Shown here: piece after piece, positions 24,575-34,643 of the stretch
Position numbering within the stretch: position 1 is the first letter of the stretch
Layout: every line of letters begins with the position of its first letter
NCBI RefSeq assembly: GCF_009799925.1
Contig: NZ_WELK01000001.1
Span: 682,001-746,000, forward strand
Source: Pseudomonas sp. R-28-1W-6
Lineage (GTDB): Bacteria > Pseudomonadota > Gammaproteobacteria > Pseudomonadales > Pseudomonadaceae
Reading direction: 5' to 3'
Length of the DNA: 64,000 nucleotides
Made by a program: the position numbers and the translations under genes
The notes under the pieces: model-generated
Told to the model about the DNA's origin: nothing
Database searches by the model: none
The model's input: only the letters and a program-made list of their open reading frames with translations

Positions 24575-25189
24575 TTACAGGGCGCGGCGGCGGAACCAGC
24601 CGGTCAGCGACAGGCGCTCGCGGCTGGCCGGCAGCACTTCATGGGGCAGCTCGGCGGACATGAACAGCAGCAGCGTGCCGCTCTGCGGTAGCACGTCGAG
24701 CGCCTCGCCGCCTGGCGGGTAGAGGCGCAGGGCGCCGCCCTGGTCGGCCTGCCAGGCCTGGTTGAGGTAGAACACCGCCGATACGGTGCGCCGGTCGTCA
24801 TCGCGGAAGCGATCGAGGTGCTTCTGGTAGAAACTGCCCGGCGGGTAAAGGGCAAAGTGGCTCTCGTAGTCGGCCAGGCCGAGGAAGAAGGCCTGGTTGA
24901 GGGCCGCGCGCAGTTCGTCCATGGCCGCCAGGTAGCGATCGCAGGCGGCGTGCTGGCCGGCTTCCAGCCACTGGATGCGGTCGCCGCGGATGCCTTCGCG
25001 CACCGCCAGCGCGTCGCCGCGACCGACTCCGGCGGGGGCCAGGGCGCCCTTTTCTGCGCGCTTGCGGCACTCGCGGGCCAATTCGCGGGTCAGACTGTCT
25101 GGCAGGAAATGCTCCTGCCGTGACCAGCCCTGGCGGGCGAGGTCGTCGATGATCGGTGGCAGCAGCTGCGGGTCGAGGTCGGTAAGCAT
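24575..25189 (-). CDS. 2-oxoglutarate/Fe(II)-dependent oxygenase (prolyl 4-hydroxylase type)
   Basis: 204-residue double-stranded beta-helix oxygenase. The iron triad is visible as HLD in YQKHLDRFRDDDRR (HxD) and the distal His in AELPHEVLPASRERLSLTGWFRR, with the Arg of that block binding 2-oxoglutarate. Start MLTDLDPQLL at 25189 is chosen over a longer open frame whose extra 29 residues look non-coding. First gene of the three-gene minus-strand group. Substrate unknown; related small oxygenases hydroxylate proline or arginine in proteins. Confidence 0.87.
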   Translation of the reverse strand: MLTDLDPQLLPPIIDDLARQGWSRQEHFLPDSLTRELARECRKRAEKGALAPAGVGRGDALAVREGIRGDRIQWLEAGQHAACDRYLAAMDELRAALNQAFFLGLADYESHFALYPPGSFYQKHLDRFRDDDRRTVSAVFYLNQAWQADQGGALRLYPPGGEALDVLPQSGTLLLFMSAELPHEVLPASRERLSLTGWFRRRAL

Positions 25190-25274
25190 GGCGGCGATTC
25201 TAGCAGTGCTGCGCGTGCGCCTCGACAAGCTTGGCGAGGCCCCGGAAAATGGCTGCGCCAGAAAGGAGCCCCCC

Positions 25275-26009
25275 ATGCGTGCCGTGTTCGCCTTCGTATT
25301 GCTGTTGTGTAGCCTGACTTCCCTTGCCGACGAGCAGGCCCGCCTGTACCAGGCCGGCGGCTGGCCCGCGCAGCGGGAGAATTTCAGCGCTGCCCTGGCC
25401 GCGGCCCAGCTGCGCTACCGCGACAGCCTGCCGCCGGGGGTGTACCAGGCCCTGGTCGACAACAGCAACCGCCGCTTCGCCCCGCAGGCCATGGACCAGC
25501 GCGCCCAGGCCACCCTGCGTGCGCAGCTGGCCGACCCGCAGCCGGCGCTGCAGTTCTTCGAGTCGCCGCTGGGGCGCAAGATCATCGCCGCCGAGACCCT
25601 GGCGACCCGCCGCGACCAGCTGGCCGCCCATGCCAATGGCCTGCCGCGCAGCGAGGCCAGCGCCACCCGGCGCCTGCTGATTCGTCACCTGGCCCAGGCC
25701 CTGCCGGCCCAGGAGGCCGGCACCGAGGTGAGTATGGCCCTGGCCGGCGTGGCCGCCGACAGCCTCAGCCAGATGCTCCCCGGTCTGCTCGGCGGTGGGC
25801 AGACCGAGGCGCTGATGCAGGGCCAGCGCGAGCAGCTGATGACGCAGATCGGCAACAACCTGGACGACACCCTGCTGTACGTCTACCGCGAGCTGTCCGA
25901 CCCGGAGCTGGAGGAGTTCGTCAGCTTCGCCCAGTCGCCGGCGGGCCAGGCCTACTACCAGGCGGCCCTGGCCGCCCTGCGCAGCGGCCTGGCGGTCAGC
26001 GGCCGCTAG
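25275..26009 (+). CDS. DUF2059 domain exported protein
   Basis: 244-residue protein with signal peptide MRAVFAFVLLLCSLTSLADE. The C-terminal third (about 170-235) is the DUF2059 helical domain: YVYRELSDPELEEFVSFAQSPAGQAYYQAALAAL; a weaker first copy, FESPLGRKIIAAE, lies near residue 100, so the protein may contain a duplicated unit. GAAAGGAG precedes the ATG. Function unknown. Converges with the alpha/beta hydrolase gene, overlapping it by four bases. Confidence 0.85.
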   Translation: MRAVFAFVLLLCSLTSLADEQARLYQAGGWPAQRENFSAALAAAQLRYRDSLPPGVYQALVDNSNRRFAPQAMDQRAQATLRAQLADPQPALQFFESPLGRKIIAAETLATRRDQLAAHANGLPRSEASATRRLLIRHLAQALPAQEAGTEVSMALAGVAADSLSQMLPGLLGGGQTEALMQGQREQLMTQIGNNLDDTLLYVYRELSDPELEEFVSFAQSPAGQAYYQAALAALRSGLAVSGR

Positions 26010-26956
26010 CCCAGGCGTTCGCGCAGCGCGGCGAAATAGCGCTGGCGCAGCTCGTCGCTCTCGTTGGCCAGATGGTGGCGGGCGCCGGGCAGGCGGATGA
26101 TCTCCGGCTGGGCGAACTTGTCCTGCAGCACCCCTAGGTTGTGCTGCCAGTCCACCGTCATGTCCTCTTCGCCCTGCACGATCAGCGGGCTCAGGGCGCT
26201 GCGCGGCGCCGCCTCGATCCGCGGGATCCACTTGGCCAGGGCGCCGACCCAGGCGGTCGGCAGGTGGCGTGGCTGCAGCGGGTCGCGGTTCTGCACGAAG
26301 TCGAGGAAGGTCGCGTCGTTGGAGTTGGCCGAGAAGCGCCGCGGAATCTGCGCGCGGAACGGGCTGAGCAGCTGGTAGCTGAGCTTCGACAGGCCCCAGG
26401 CGCGCGGGCGCACCAGCGGTGCCAGGAGGATGCTGGTGCCCGCCTCGGGACGCGCCTGGCCGGTGAGCAGGTGGTCGATCAGGATCGCCCCGCCCGTGCT
26501 CTGCCCGCACAGGTGCCAGGGTTGCGGCAGGTCGAGGGCGGCGGCCTCGGCGAACAGTCCCTGCAGGGTGTGCTGGTAGTGGGCGAAGTCATCGATGCTG
26601 GCCCGCGGCCCGGCGGACAGGCCATGGCCGGGCAGGTCGCAGGCCAGCACGGCGTAATTCATCTGCAGCGCCCAGTCGATCACATGGCGGTACAGGCCCA
26701 TGTGGTCGTAGTAGCCGTGCAGCAGGATCAGCGTGGCCTGCGGCTCGGCCGGCAGCCAGAGCTGGGTGACGATGCGCAGGCCGTCCTGCTCGAAGCAGCC
26801 CAGCTGCCGCTGCACCGCGCCGCCGCCCGGTAGGTCCAGGCCGAAGTAGTGCTGGTAGGCCTGCGCCTCGGCGCTCATCGACTCGCGTGCGGCCAAGGGT
26901 CGCAGGCTGCGGCGCAGGCGCTCGGGCTGGAAGGGCTCTGGCATGGGGCTGGACAT
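26006..26956 (-). CDS. Alpha/beta hydrolase (monoacylglycerol lipase / lysophospholipase type)
   Basis: About 316 residues with an alpha/beta-hydrolase fold. Oxyanion motif LILLHGYYDHMGLYR, nucleophile elbow LCGQSTGG (Ser), Asp in VQGEEDMTVDWQHN and His in RLPGARHHLANES complete a lipase-type triad. No signal peptide, so cytoplasmic. Start uncertain: ATG at 26995, 26956 or 26944, none with a clear ribosome site; the conserved part begins near FQPERLRRSLRPL. Likely acts on lipid esters. No operon partners. Confidence 0.85.
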   Translation of the reverse strand: MSSPMPEPFQPERLRRSLRPLAARESMSAEAQAYQHYFGLDLPGGGAVQRQLGCFEQDGLRIVTQLWLPAEPQATLILLHGYYDHMGLYRHVIDWALQMNYAVLACDLPGHGLSAGPRASIDDFAHYQHTLQGLFAEAAALDLPQPWHLCGQSTGGAILIDHLLTGQARPEAGTSILLAPLVRPRAWGLSKLSYQLLSPFRAQIPRRFSANSNDATFLDFVQNRDPLQPRHLPTAWVGALAKWIPRIEAAPRSALSPLIVQGEEDMTVDWQHNLGVLQDKFAQPEIIRLPGARHHLANESDELRQRYFAALRERLG

Positions 26957-27055
26957 GGTCGGCTGGGGGCTCGTGCAGGGGGTGGTCTGGATCATGATAT
27001 TCAGCTGTCGCGGTTGCCGTGGCAAGCTATGGACCCCGCCGCCGAAGTCTTCGCC

Positions 27056-27628
27056 ATGCCCGCCTCGCGTTTGAAAGTCGTCCTCGCCAGCCTGCTCGCC
27101 ATCGTCTGGCTGGGCGCGATGCTGTTCGCCTTCTGGTGGTTCGAGGCGCGCTATATCCGCCCGTTCGACGAGCGCACCGAGCTGTTCTCCGGCGCGGCCC
27201 TGCGCCTGCCGGCCGAGCTGGCCGGCCCGGGGGCGATTCGCGTGGTGCACTTCTGGGACCCGGCCTGCCCGTGCAATGTCGGCAACCAGCAGCACCTCGC
27301 CGAACTGCTGCACGCCTACGTGCCGCGCGGCGTGCAGTTCTACGCGCTGCAGAAGGCCGGCAGCCAGGGCCGGCTGCCGGACAGCCTCGGCGCATTGCAG
27401 CCATTGGCCGCCTTGCCCGGCAGCGAACAGCTGCCGGCCAGCCCGGCGGTGGCGATCTGGGACCAGCAGGGCCAGCTGGCCTATTTCGGCCCCTACAGCG
27501 AGGGCGCGCTGTGCACCTCGAGCAACAGCTTCATCGAGCCGATCCTCGAAGCCCTGAGCGCCGGGCGCCCGGTGCGGGCCGACAGCAACCTGGCGGTGGG
27601 CTGTTTCTGCGACTGGCAAGCCGACTGA
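27056..27628 (+). CDS. Membrane-anchored thioredoxin-like protein (DUF6436 type)
   Basis: 190 residues with an N-terminal membrane anchor ([22 protein letters not shown]) and a periplasmic thioredoxin-like domain. Where thioredoxins have CxxC, this protein has [16 protein letters not shown], a CPC pair; two more cysteines lie near the C-terminus (GCFCDW). It may handle disulfides or metals, but no function is assigned. Start ATG 27056; an in-frame ATG nine codons earlier at 27029 is possible. Confidence 0.78.
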   Translation: MPASRLKVVLASLLAIVWLGAMLFAFWWFEARYIRPFDERTELFSGAALRLPAELAGPGAIRVVHFWDPACPCNVGNQQHLAELLHAYVPRGVQFYALQKAGSQGRLPDSLGALQPLAALPGSEQLPASPAVAIWDQQGQLAYFGPYSEGALCTSSNSFIEPILEALSAGRPVRADSNLAVGCFCDWQAD

Positions 27629-27792
27629 GTCTGAGGTGTTCGGGGTGTCGCCTGTCTGCCGTGTCGCCAGTAGCCGTGAGCCATTTGTCGGGCTTCTGGC
27701 GTCCAGCGCCTGACGCTATCTTGTCACCCGGCATTCTGCCGGCTACTACTGAATGGCCACTGTTTTGCTATCAGTCAGCAGGGAGGCCGACC

Positions 27793-29328
27793 ATGAGCCC
27801 CAGTTTCTTCCAGCGAGCCGACCGCTTGATGCTCGGTGTGTTGTCCGGCATGACCCTCTACGCCTTTGGCCTGGCGGCCTGGTTCGGCAACTGGCCGCTG
27901 GCTCTCAGCGTCGGCGGCGGCACCTTGCTGGCGTTGTCGCTGCTGTATTTCATGATCGGCGGTAGCCGCCTGTACCGCGCGCTGATGGGCGCCGCCTTCA
28001 TGGTGCTGGCGGCGCTGCACATCCAGCAGAGCCATGGCATGGTCGAGATGCACTTCAGCGTCTTCGTCCTGCTAGCCTTCCTCCTCTATTACCGCGACTG
28101 GCTGCCGATCGTCTGCGCTGCCGCGCTGATCGCCGTGCATCACCTGGGTTTCTTTGCGCTGCAGGAGCAGGGCGAGGTGATCCAGTTGGTAGCTGCCGGC
28201 AGTGGTTGGCCGGTGGTGCTGTTGCATGCCTTCTATGTAGTGGCTGAGACCCTGGTGCTGCTGGTGCTGGCCCAGAGCGGCGCGCGCGAGGCGGCGGCCG
28301 GCGAGGACCTGCAGCGCACTTCCGAGCATCTGCTGCGCGACGAGAATGCCATCGACCTGGCCTACCGCAGTGCATCTGGCGGCACTCTGGCCGGGCGTTT
28401 CAATCACTTTCTCGGCCTACTCGACCGTCTGGTGGGGCGAGTGGTGGCGGCCAGTGACGAGCTGCGCGAAACCAGCCACAGCCTCAGCGAGTCCACCGCT
28501 CACCTCAGCTGCGGCGGCGAAACCCTGCTCGGTGTGTCGCAGCGGATGGACCAGGCAGTCGGCCACTTGCACCAGGCGGTCAGTTGCGTCTCGGCCGGAG
28601 CCGAACAGGCGGCGGCCACTGCGCTGACGGCCGATGCCGACGCCAGCGCCGGCGTGCAGGCCATTGCCGAGACCCAGCAGTGCATCCAGGCGCTGGCGCT
28701 GGACATGCAGGCGAGCAACGCAGTGATCCACGCCCTGGCTGCCAATACCCGGCAGATCGGGCATGTGCTGGAGGTGATCCATGCGGTGGCCGAGCAGACC
28801 AATTTGCTGGCGCTGAATGCCGCTATCGAGGCGGCGCGGGCCGGTGAGCAGGGGCGCGGCTTTGCCGTGGTGGCCGACGAAGTGCGTCAGCTGGCGCAGC
28901 GTACTCAGCGGGCCACGGGCGAAATCCAGTCCATGATCCAGGCTTTGCAGGGGGGCGCCGAGCACTCGGTGGTTGCCATGCAGCGCAGCCAGGAGCTGGT
29001 GCAGCGCTGCGTGGAATACACCGGCAACACGGTGCAGTTGCTGGATCGGGTGCACTGCTCGATCGAGGCGATCAAGAGCATTGGCGTGTCCACCCGCGAG
29101 CAGCTGACCGCCGCCGCGGAGGTGGAGCGCCTGATCGAACAGGCCCGCGGCATCGCTGCCGATACGGCCCGCGGCGCCGCCGAGGTGGCCGAAGACAGCC
29201 TGCGTCTGGAGCGCCTGGCCGGCAATCTGAGCGGCCTCTGCGCGGGTTTTCGCATCAGCGGCCCCGCGCCGTCGCGCCAGCAGGCCCTGTTGCAGGCGTC
29301 TGCCCCCGTTGCCCTGCTGCCGGCCTAG
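27793..29328 (+). CDS. Methyl-accepting chemotaxis protein with six-helix membrane sensor
   Basis: 511-residue chemoreceptor. Residues 1-170 hold about six membrane helices with no periplasmic ligand domain; conserved [28 protein letters not shown] and AVHHLGFF contribute histidines. No clear HAMP domain; helices after residue 175 lead into the signalling bundle with the tip [38 protein letters not shown]. Such membrane-embedded sensors often report redox or membrane state. The C-terminus lacks the CheR-docking pentapeptide. GGAGG precedes the ATG. It overlaps the convergent NRDE gene by four bases. Confidence 0.9.
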   Translation: MSPSFFQRADRLMLGVLSGMTLYAFGLAAWFGNWPLALSVGGGTLLALSLLYFMIGGSRLYRALMGAAFMVLAALHIQQSHGMVEMHFSVFVLLAFLLYYRDWLPIVCAAALIAVHHLGFFALQEQGEVIQLVAAGSGWPVVLLHAFYVVAETLVLLVLAQSGAREAAAGEDLQRTSEHLLRDENAIDLAYRSASGGTLAGRFNHFLGLLDRLVGRVVAASDELRETSHSLSESTAHLSCGGETLLGVSQRMDQAVGHLHQAVSCVSAGAEQAAATALTADADASAGVQAIAETQQCIQALALDMQASNAVIHALAANTRQIGHVLEVIHAVAEQTNLLALNAAIEAARAGEQGRGFAVVADEVRQLAQRTQRATGEIQSMIQALQGGAEHSVVAMQRSQELVQRCVEYTGNTVQLLDRVHCSIEAIKSIGVSTREQLTAAAEVERLIEQARGIAADTARGAAEVAEDSLRLERLAGNLSGLCAGFRISGPAPSRQQALLQASAPVALLPA

Positions 29329-30080
29329 GTCGGCGGCAGGCGCAGGTCGATTTCGCCTTCGACATTGCCCTGGCTATCGAAGCGCCGTTCGACCAGCTGC
29401 AGGCTGCCGTCGCCATGCAGCAGCAGGGCGCTGCTGGCGCAGGTGCCGTAGCCGGGGCCGACGATGAAGATGCTCGACAGCAGCAGCTCCCAGTCCACAC
29501 CGATGCCGGTGTCCGGCAGCAGTACCCGCGGCGGCTGGCTGCGGTCGCGCAGCAGGTCGAGCAGCGGCTGCGGCTGTGGGTCGACGAGGCAGCCGGCGAG
29601 ATGGGCGGTGGCGCGCAGCACCTTCGGCCAGGGCGTATCCAGCTCGGCGTTGGACAGGCCGTAGAGACCCGGCCGCAGGCGGCGGATGCGGCTCTCCTCG
29701 GAGTTGAAGAAGAGCAGCTCGTGGCGGTTGCCCAGCAGCAGGTTGAAGCCGCTGTACTGCGCCCGGCGCTGCGCCACCTCGGCCAGGTAGCTCTCGGCGT
29801 CCAGCGTGCCGCGTAGGAAGTCCACCGGCAGTTCGCCGCGCGAGCGCGGGCCCTTGGCCTGGCCCGGGTCGCGGATGTTGGTCAGGGCGGCGAAGCGGCC
29901 GTCGGCGCTGACCCCCAGCCAGGTGCCGCCGGCCTGCAGGTCGCGTCCGGCGTACAGACCGGGCGCGTCCGCCCACTGGCCCAGCGGCAGGCTGGGCCGG
30001 TGGTAGAACTCATCGCGGTTGGCCGCCAGCAGCAGGGGCTGGGCATGGCCGGGGCGCCAGGCGAACACGATCAGGCACAT
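29325..30080 (-). CDS. NRDE family protein (TANGO2-like)
   Basis: 251 residues, named for the NRDE motif near the N-terminus: [30 protein letters not shown]. Cys2 sits at the position of the N-terminal nucleophile in Ntn-hydrolase-like relatives. The later segments [31 protein letters not shown] and [12 protein letters not shown] are also conserved. Eukaryotic TANGO2 is linked to heme and lipid handling; the bacterial function is not known. AAGGAG precedes the ATG. Confidence 0.9.
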   Translation of the reverse strand: MCLIVFAWRPGHAQPLLLAANRDEFYHRPSLPLGQWADAPGLYAGRDLQAGGTWLGVSADGRFAALTNIRDPGQAKGPRSRGELPVDFLRGTLDAESYLAEVAQRRAQYSGFNLLLGNRHELLFFNSEESRIRRLRPGLYGLSNAELDTPWPKVLRATAHLAGCLVDPQPQPLLDLLRDRSQPPRVLLPDTGIGVDWELLLSSIFIVGPGYGTCASSALLLHGDGSLQLVERRFDSQGNVEGEIDLRLPPT

Positions 30081-30248
30081 GGGCTTCTCCTTGTCGTAGG
30101 CAGTTTAACAGGCACTGGCCAGCTGTCGCGGCAGCCTCGGCGCAGCGCCTTCGACATGCCGCCCGGCCGCGTCCGCCGGCGCTGGTCGCCCGCGGCTGGA
30201 GGGGCGGGGGCGCATCCGTTACCATGCCGCTTCGTTTACGGGGGTGTC

Positions 30249-31031
30249 ATGGAATTCCTTCTCTACATGCTGCTGGGGGCGGCGGCGGGCGTGCTGGCCG
30301 GGCTGTTCGGCGTCGGCGGCGGGATCATCATCGTGCCGGTGCTGGTGTTCAGCTTCACCGCCCAGGGCTTCGAGCCGAGCGTGCTGACCCACCTGGCGGT
30401 GGGCACTTCGCTGGCTACCATCATCTTCACCTCGATCAACTCGGTGCTGGAGCACCAGCGCAAGGGCGCGGTGCTGTGGCCGGTGTTCACCTGGATGACC
30501 CTCGGCATCCTCCTCGGCGCCGGCTTCGGCAGCCTCACCGCGGCGGCCATCCAGGGCCCGTTGCTGCAGAAGATCATTGGCGTGTTCGCCATCGTCATCG
30601 CCGTGCAGATGGGCCTGGAGTTGAAACCCAAGGCCAGTCGCATGGTCCCAGGCAAGGCTGGGCTGACCGCTGCCGGCAGCGTGATCGGCTGGGCCTCGGC
30701 GATCTTCGGCATCGGCGGCGGCTCGCTGACCGTGCCGTTCCTCACCTGGCGCAGCGTGCCGATGCAGCAGGCGGTGGCCACCTCCTCGGCCTGCGGCCTG
30801 CCGATTGCCGCCGCCAGCGCCCTGAGCTTCATGCTGATCGGCTGGCACAACCCGGCGCTGCCGCAGTGGAGCCTGGGCTTCGTCTACCTGCCGGCGATGG
30901 TGGGTATTGCGCTGACCAGCATGTTTTTCGCCCGTTTCGGCGCGCGCCTGGCGCACAAGCTGTCGCCGCGCCTGCTCAAGCGTCTGTTTGCCCTGCTGCT
31001 GCTGGTAGTGGGCGTGAATTTCCTGATCTAA
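30249..31031 (+). CDS. TauE/SafE family membrane transporter
   Basis: 260-residue inner-membrane protein with about eight helices. Two repeat-related motifs show the family: AGLFGVGGGIIIVPVLV near the N-terminus and SAIFGIGGGSLTVPFLTWR in the second half. Members export sulfite, sulfonates or other small anions; substrate here is unknown. Eleven bases before lgt, so this appears to be the first gene of a TauE-lgt-thyA operon, an order also found in P. aeruginosa as I recall. Confidence 0.93.
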   Translation: MEFLLYMLLGAAAGVLAGLFGVGGGIIIVPVLVFSFTAQGFEPSVLTHLAVGTSLATIIFTSINSVLEHQRKGAVLWPVFTWMTLGILLGAGFGSLTAAAIQGPLLQKIIGVFAIVIAVQMGLELKPKASRMVPGKAGLTAAGSVIGWASAIFGIGGGSLTVPFLTWRSVPMQQAVATSSACGLPIAAASALSFMLIGWHNPALPQWSLGFVYLPAMVGIALTSMFFARFGARLAHKLSPRLLKRLFALLLLVVGVNFLI

Positions 31032-31041
31032 GGAGTTTTGA

Positions 31042-31842
31042 ATGCTGCCTTACCCGCAGATCGACCCGGTGGCCCTGGCCCTGGGCCCGCTGAAAATCCA
31101 CTGGTACGGCCTGATGTACCTGGTCGGCATCGGCGGCGCCTGGCTGCTGGCCTCGCGCCGGCTGGCCGGCTTCGACGCCACCTGGAGCAAGGAGAAACTC
31201 TCCGACCTGGTGTTCTGGGTGGCCATGGGGGTGATCCTCGGCGGGCGCCTGGGCTATGTGCTGTTCTACGACCTCTCGGCCTACATCGCCGAGCCGTTGA
31301 AGATCCTGCGCGTGTGGGAGGGCGGCATGTCCTTCCACGGCGGCCTGCTCGGAGTGATGCTGGCCACCTGGCTATTCGGCCGGCGCAACGACAAGAGCTT
31401 CTTCCAGCTGATGGACTTCATCGCCCCACTGGTGCCGATCGGCCTGGGCGCCGGGCGCATCGGCAACTTCATCAACGCCGAGCTGTGGGGCAAGGCCACC
31501 GACCTACCCTGGGCGATGGTCTTCCCCACCGACCCGCAGCAGCTGGCGCGGCACCCGTCGCAGCTGTACCAGTTCGCCCTGGAAGGCATCGCGCTGTTCG
31601 CCATCCTCTGGTTCTACTCGCGCAAGCCGCGTCCGAGCATGGCCGTGTCGGGCATGTTCGCCACCAGCTACGGGGTGTTCCGCTTCATCGTCGAGTTCGT
31701 CCGCGTGCCGGATGCCCAGCTCGGCTACCTGGCCGGTGGCTGGCTGACCATGGGCCAGATCCTCTGCCTGCCGATGATCCTCGGCGGTCTCGGCCTGATC
31801 GCCTACGCCTACAAACGCCAAGCCGCCCCGGGAGCCGCGTGA
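31042..31842 (+). CDS. lgt: Prolipoprotein diacylglyceryl transferase
   Basis: 266-residue inner-membrane enzyme that transfers diacylglycerol from phosphatidylglycerol to the lipobox cysteine of prolipoproteins. Signature parts: [20 protein letters not shown] with the essential His, and [21 protein letters not shown] with the Lgt signature Arg and Asn. Seven membrane segments expected. TAAGGAG precedes the ATG and the TGA overlaps the thyA ATG (TGATG), so thyA is translationally coupled. Confidence 0.97.
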   Translation: MLPYPQIDPVALALGPLKIHWYGLMYLVGIGGAWLLASRRLAGFDATWSKEKLSDLVFWVAMGVILGGRLGYVLFYDLSAYIAEPLKILRVWEGGMSFHGGLLGVMLATWLFGRRNDKSFFQLMDFIAPLVPIGLGAGRIGNFINAELWGKATDLPWAMVFPTDPQQLARHPSQLYQFALEGIALFAILWFYSRKPRPSMAVSGMFATSYGVFRFIVEFVRVPDAQLGYLAGGWLTMGQILCLPMILGGLGLIAYAYKRQAAPGAA

Positions 31843-32636
31843 TGAAACAGTACCTCGATCTGATGCGCCTGGTGCGCACCACCGGCACCTTCAAGAGCGA
31901 CCGCACCGGCACCGGCACCTACTCGGTGTTCGGCCACCAGATGCGCTTCAACCTGGCCGATGGCTTCCCCCTGGTGACCACCAAGAAGTGCCACCTGAAA
32001 TCCATCATCCACGAGCTGCTGTGGTTCCTCCAGGGCGACACCAACATCCGCTACCTGAAGGACAACGGCGTGCGCATCTGGGACGAGTGGGCCGACGAGA
32101 ACGGCGACCTCGGCCCGGTCTACGGCTACCAGTGGCGCAGCTGGCCGGCGCCGGACGGCGGCTCGATCGACCAGATCGGCAAGCTGGTCGCGATGATCAA
32201 GAGCAACCCGGATTCGCGCCGGCTGATCGTCTCCGCCTGGAACCCGGCGCTGGTCGACCAGATGGCCCTGCCACCGTGCCACGCGCTGTTCCAGTTCTAC
32301 GTGGCCGACGGCAAGCTGAGCTGCCAGCTGTACCAGCGCTCGGCCGACATCTTCCTCGGCGTGCCGTTCAACATCGCCAGCTACGCCCTGCTGACCCTGA
32401 TGATCGCCCAGGTCTGCGACCTGCAGCCCGGCGACTTCATCTGGACCGGAGGCGACTGCCACCTGTACGCCAACCACATCGAGCAGACCGACCTGCAGCT
32501 CACGCGCGAGCCGCTGCCGCTGCCGGTGATGAAGCTCAACCCCGAGGTGAAGGACCTGTTCGCCTTCAGGTTCGAGGACTTCGAACTGGTCGGCTACCAG
32601 GCCCACCCGCATATCAGCGCACCCGTGGCGGTCTGA
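31842..32636 (+). CDS. thyA: Thymidylate synthase
   Basis: 264-residue enzyme making dTMP from dUMP with methylene-tetrahydrofolate, the same length as E. coli ThyA. Visible: [19 protein letters not shown] with the phosphate-binding Arg, the [22 protein letters not shown] block, the catalytic cysteine in [13 protein letters not shown], and [16 protein letters not shown]. Coupled to lgt by a TGATG overlap. Its folate product is recycled by dihydrofolate reductase, encoded by folA 5 kb away. Confidence 0.98.
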   Translation: MKQYLDLMRLVRTTGTFKSDRTGTGTYSVFGHQMRFNLADGFPLVTTKKCHLKSIIHELLWFLQGDTNIRYLKDNGVRIWDEWADENGDLGPVYGYQWRSWPAPDGGSIDQIGKLVAMIKSNPDSRRLIVSAWNPALVDQMALPPCHALFQFYVADGKLSCQLYQRSADIFLGVPFNIASYALLTLMIAQVCDLQPGDFIWTGGDCHLYANHIEQTDLQLTREPLPLPVMKLNPEVKDLFAFRFEDFELVGYQAHPHISAPVAV

Positions 32637-32651
32637 CCGCCACTGGCCTCG

Positions 32652-32711
32652 CTGGTGCGCCCGGCGCACCCTGCGCTGGTCTGCGTTTGTAGGGTGCGCC
32701 GTGCGCACCAG
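32652..32711. repeat. GTAGGGTGCGC-type inverted repeat after thyA
   Basis: CTGGTGCGC (32652-32660) pairs with GCGCACCAG (32703-32711), and inside it GGCGCACCCT (32663-32672) pairs with AGGGTGCGCC (32691-32700). It sits between the convergent thyA and LysR genes and could act as a transcription stop, but it is probably one of the dispersed Pseudomonas palindromes. Confidence 0.75.
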
Positions 32712-32722
32712 GCAGTTCCGGC

Positions 32723-33643
32723 TCAGCCCGCCGCCTGGCCCAGCCCGGCCGCCAGGTGGTCGATCAGCACCCGCAGCTTCGGCGGCAGGTGGCGGTTGGG
32801 GGGGTAGAGAATCCACGCCGTGCCCTGGTAGGAGCCGGTGTAGCGCCAGTCGGCCAGCACCTGGACCAGGCGGTCCTCGGCCAGGGCCTGGGCGGCGGTG
32901 AAGTGCGGCAGGCAGGCGATGCCCAGGTCGTTCAGCGCGCCGTGCAGGCGCACCTCGCTGTGGTTGCTGGCGAAGCGCCCGCGCACCGCCACCACGCACT
33001 GCTGGTTGCCGTTGCTGAAATGCCAGCGGTGATCGTCCGCGCTTTCGTCCAGATACAGGCAGGCATGCCGCACCAGTTCCTGGGGGTGCTGCGGCGTGCC
33101 GTGCGCGGCCAGGTAGGCCGGGCTGGCGCACAGCAGCTGGCGCACGCTGCACAGCGGGCGCCCGGCCAGGCCCGGCGGCGGCTGGTCGGTGATGCACACC
33201 AGCAGGTCGAACTGCTCGGCGATCAAGTCCGGGCTGCGGTCGCTGAGATTGAGGCTGACGTCCACCTCCGGGTAGCGCGCCAGGAAGTCCGCCATCAGCG
33301 GCGCGACCAGGAACTTGCCGAAGGCCTTGGGCACGGACAGGCGCACCCGCCCGCGCGGGTGGCTCATCAGCCGCTCGCCCACGGCCAGGGCCGCCTGCGC
33401 CGCGCCGAGCATCTCGCGGCAGCGCTCGAACACCTCGGCGCCGGCCTCGGAGAGGCGCAGGCGGCGGGTGGTGCGCTCCAGCAGGCGCAGGCCGAGGGCC
33501 TGTTCCAGGGCGGCGATCTGCCGGCTCAGGGCCGAGGCCGTGCTGCCCTGCAGGCGCGCCGCCGCGGAAAAGCTGCCGCACTCCACCACGCGGACGAAGC
33601 TGGCCATCAGCGGGAGCAGGTGAGTGGGCGTATTTGTGCTCAT
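32723..33643 (-). CDS. LysR family transcriptional regulator
   Basis: 306-residue LysR-type regulator. The helix-turn-helix region reads SFVRVVECGSFSAAARLQGSTASALSRQIAALEQALGLRLLERTTRRLRL; the rest is the effector-binding domain, closest in style to the DsdC/AaeR-like group that ends near a proline-rich FYPPNRHLPPKLRVLIDHL. Divergent from an EamA transporter over about 90 bases, so it probably controls that exporter. Effector unknown. Confidence 0.92.
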   Translation of the reverse strand: MSTNTPTHLLPLMASFVRVVECGSFSAAARLQGSTASALSRQIAALEQALGLRLLERTTRRLRLSEAGAEVFERCREMLGAAQAALAVGERLMSHPRGRVRLSVPKAFGKFLVAPLMADFLARYPEVDVSLNLSDRSPDLIAEQFDLLVCITDQPPPGLAGRPLCSVRQLLCASPAYLAAHGTPQHPQELVRHACLYLDESADDHRWHFSNGNQQCVVAVRGRFASNHSEVRLHGALNDLGIACLPHFTAAQALAEDRLVQVLADWRYTGSYQGTAWILYPPNRHLPPKLRVLIDHLAAGLGQAAG

Positions 33644-33732
33644 GGGGAACAGGTCTTGTGTGATGTCGATGGATTATCCTTTTCAATGGCTCAATGGACA
33701 ATCCCGGCCTGACCCTGCCGAGAGCCGCCGCC

Positions 33733-34617
33733 ATGTCGACCCTGATCCGTCCCGTTCCCGTCCGCCTGCTCCAGCTCAGCGACGTTCTGTTGCTGCTCGT
33801 GGCGCTGGTCTGGGGCACCAGCTACGGGGTGGCCAAGCAGGCGCTGGCCTTCTATCCGGTGCTGGGCTTCCTCGCCGTGCGCTTCTGCCTGACCTTCCTC
33901 ATCCTCCTGCCGCAGCTACGCGGCGCCGGCCGCTCGGCCTGGGCGCCCGGGCTGCCGCTGGGCGGGGTGATGCTGGCGATCTTCCTCTGCGAGACCTACG
34001 GCGTGCTGCTGACCAGCGCCAGCAACGCGGCCTTCCTGATCAGCCTGTGCGTGGTGATCACCCCCTTCGTCGAGTGGCTGCTGCTCGGCGAGCGCCCGGA
34101 CGGGCGCCTGCTGCCGGCGGTGGGCCTGTCGCTGCTGGGCACCTGGCTGCTGAGTGGCGGCGTCGACCTGCAGTTCAACCTGGGCGACGGCCTGATGCTG
34201 CTGGCCGCGCTGCTGCGCGCCCTGCTGGTATGCCTGACCCGCCGCCTGACCGCCGACAGCCAGGTGCCGGCCCTGGCGCTGACCGCGGTGCAGACCGGGG
34301 TGATCGGCTTCGGCTGCCTGCTGCTCGGCAGCCTGCTGTTGCCCGGCGGCCTGCCGGCGCTGCCGACGGCCCCGGCGTTCTGGGCCGGCAGCCTGTACCT
34401 GGTGCTGTTCGCCACCCTGTTCGCCTTCTTCGTGCAGAACCACGCCCTGCGCCGCAGCAGCCCGACCCGGGTGGCGCTGCTGATGGGCAGCGAGCCGCTG
34501 TTCGGCGCGCTGTTCGCCGTGCTCTGGCTGAGCGAGCAACTGAGCCTGCAGGCCTGGCTCGGCGGCCTGCTGATAGTCGGCGCCACCCTGTGGACCAGCC
34601 TGGGGCGCAGGGGCTGA
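33733..34617 (+). CDS. EamA/DMT superfamily transporter
   Basis: 294-residue inner-membrane protein with about ten helices in two EamA repeats: the first opens LLLVALVWGTSYGVAKQALAFYPVLGFLAVRF, the second ends VALLMGSEPLFGALFAVLWLSEQLSLQAWLGGLLIVGATLW. Exports metabolites or amino acids in characterised relatives; substrate unknown. ATG at 33733 is preferred to one 13 codons upstream. Paired with a divergent LysR gene. Confidence 0.92.
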   Translation: MSTLIRPVPVRLLQLSDVLLLLVALVWGTSYGVAKQALAFYPVLGFLAVRFCLTFLILLPQLRGAGRSAWAPGLPLGGVMLAIFLCETYGVLLTSASNAAFLISLCVVITPFVEWLLLGERPDGRLLPAVGLSLLGTWLLSGGVDLQFNLGDGLMLLAALLRALLVCLTRRLTADSQVPALALTAVQTGVIGFGCLLLGSLLLPGGLPALPTAPAFWAGSLYLVLFATLFAFFVQNHALRRSSPTRVALLMGSEPLFGALFAVLWLSEQLSLQAWLGGLLIVGATLWTSLGRRG

Positions 34618-34643
34618 GCCCGCTTGCAGGGGCGGCGAACGGG

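Noticed and set aside
31038..31841. Thymidylate synthase extended upstream by about 268 codons
   Set aside because: The extension lies in another frame of lgt. ThyA length and the TGATG overlap fix the start at 31842.
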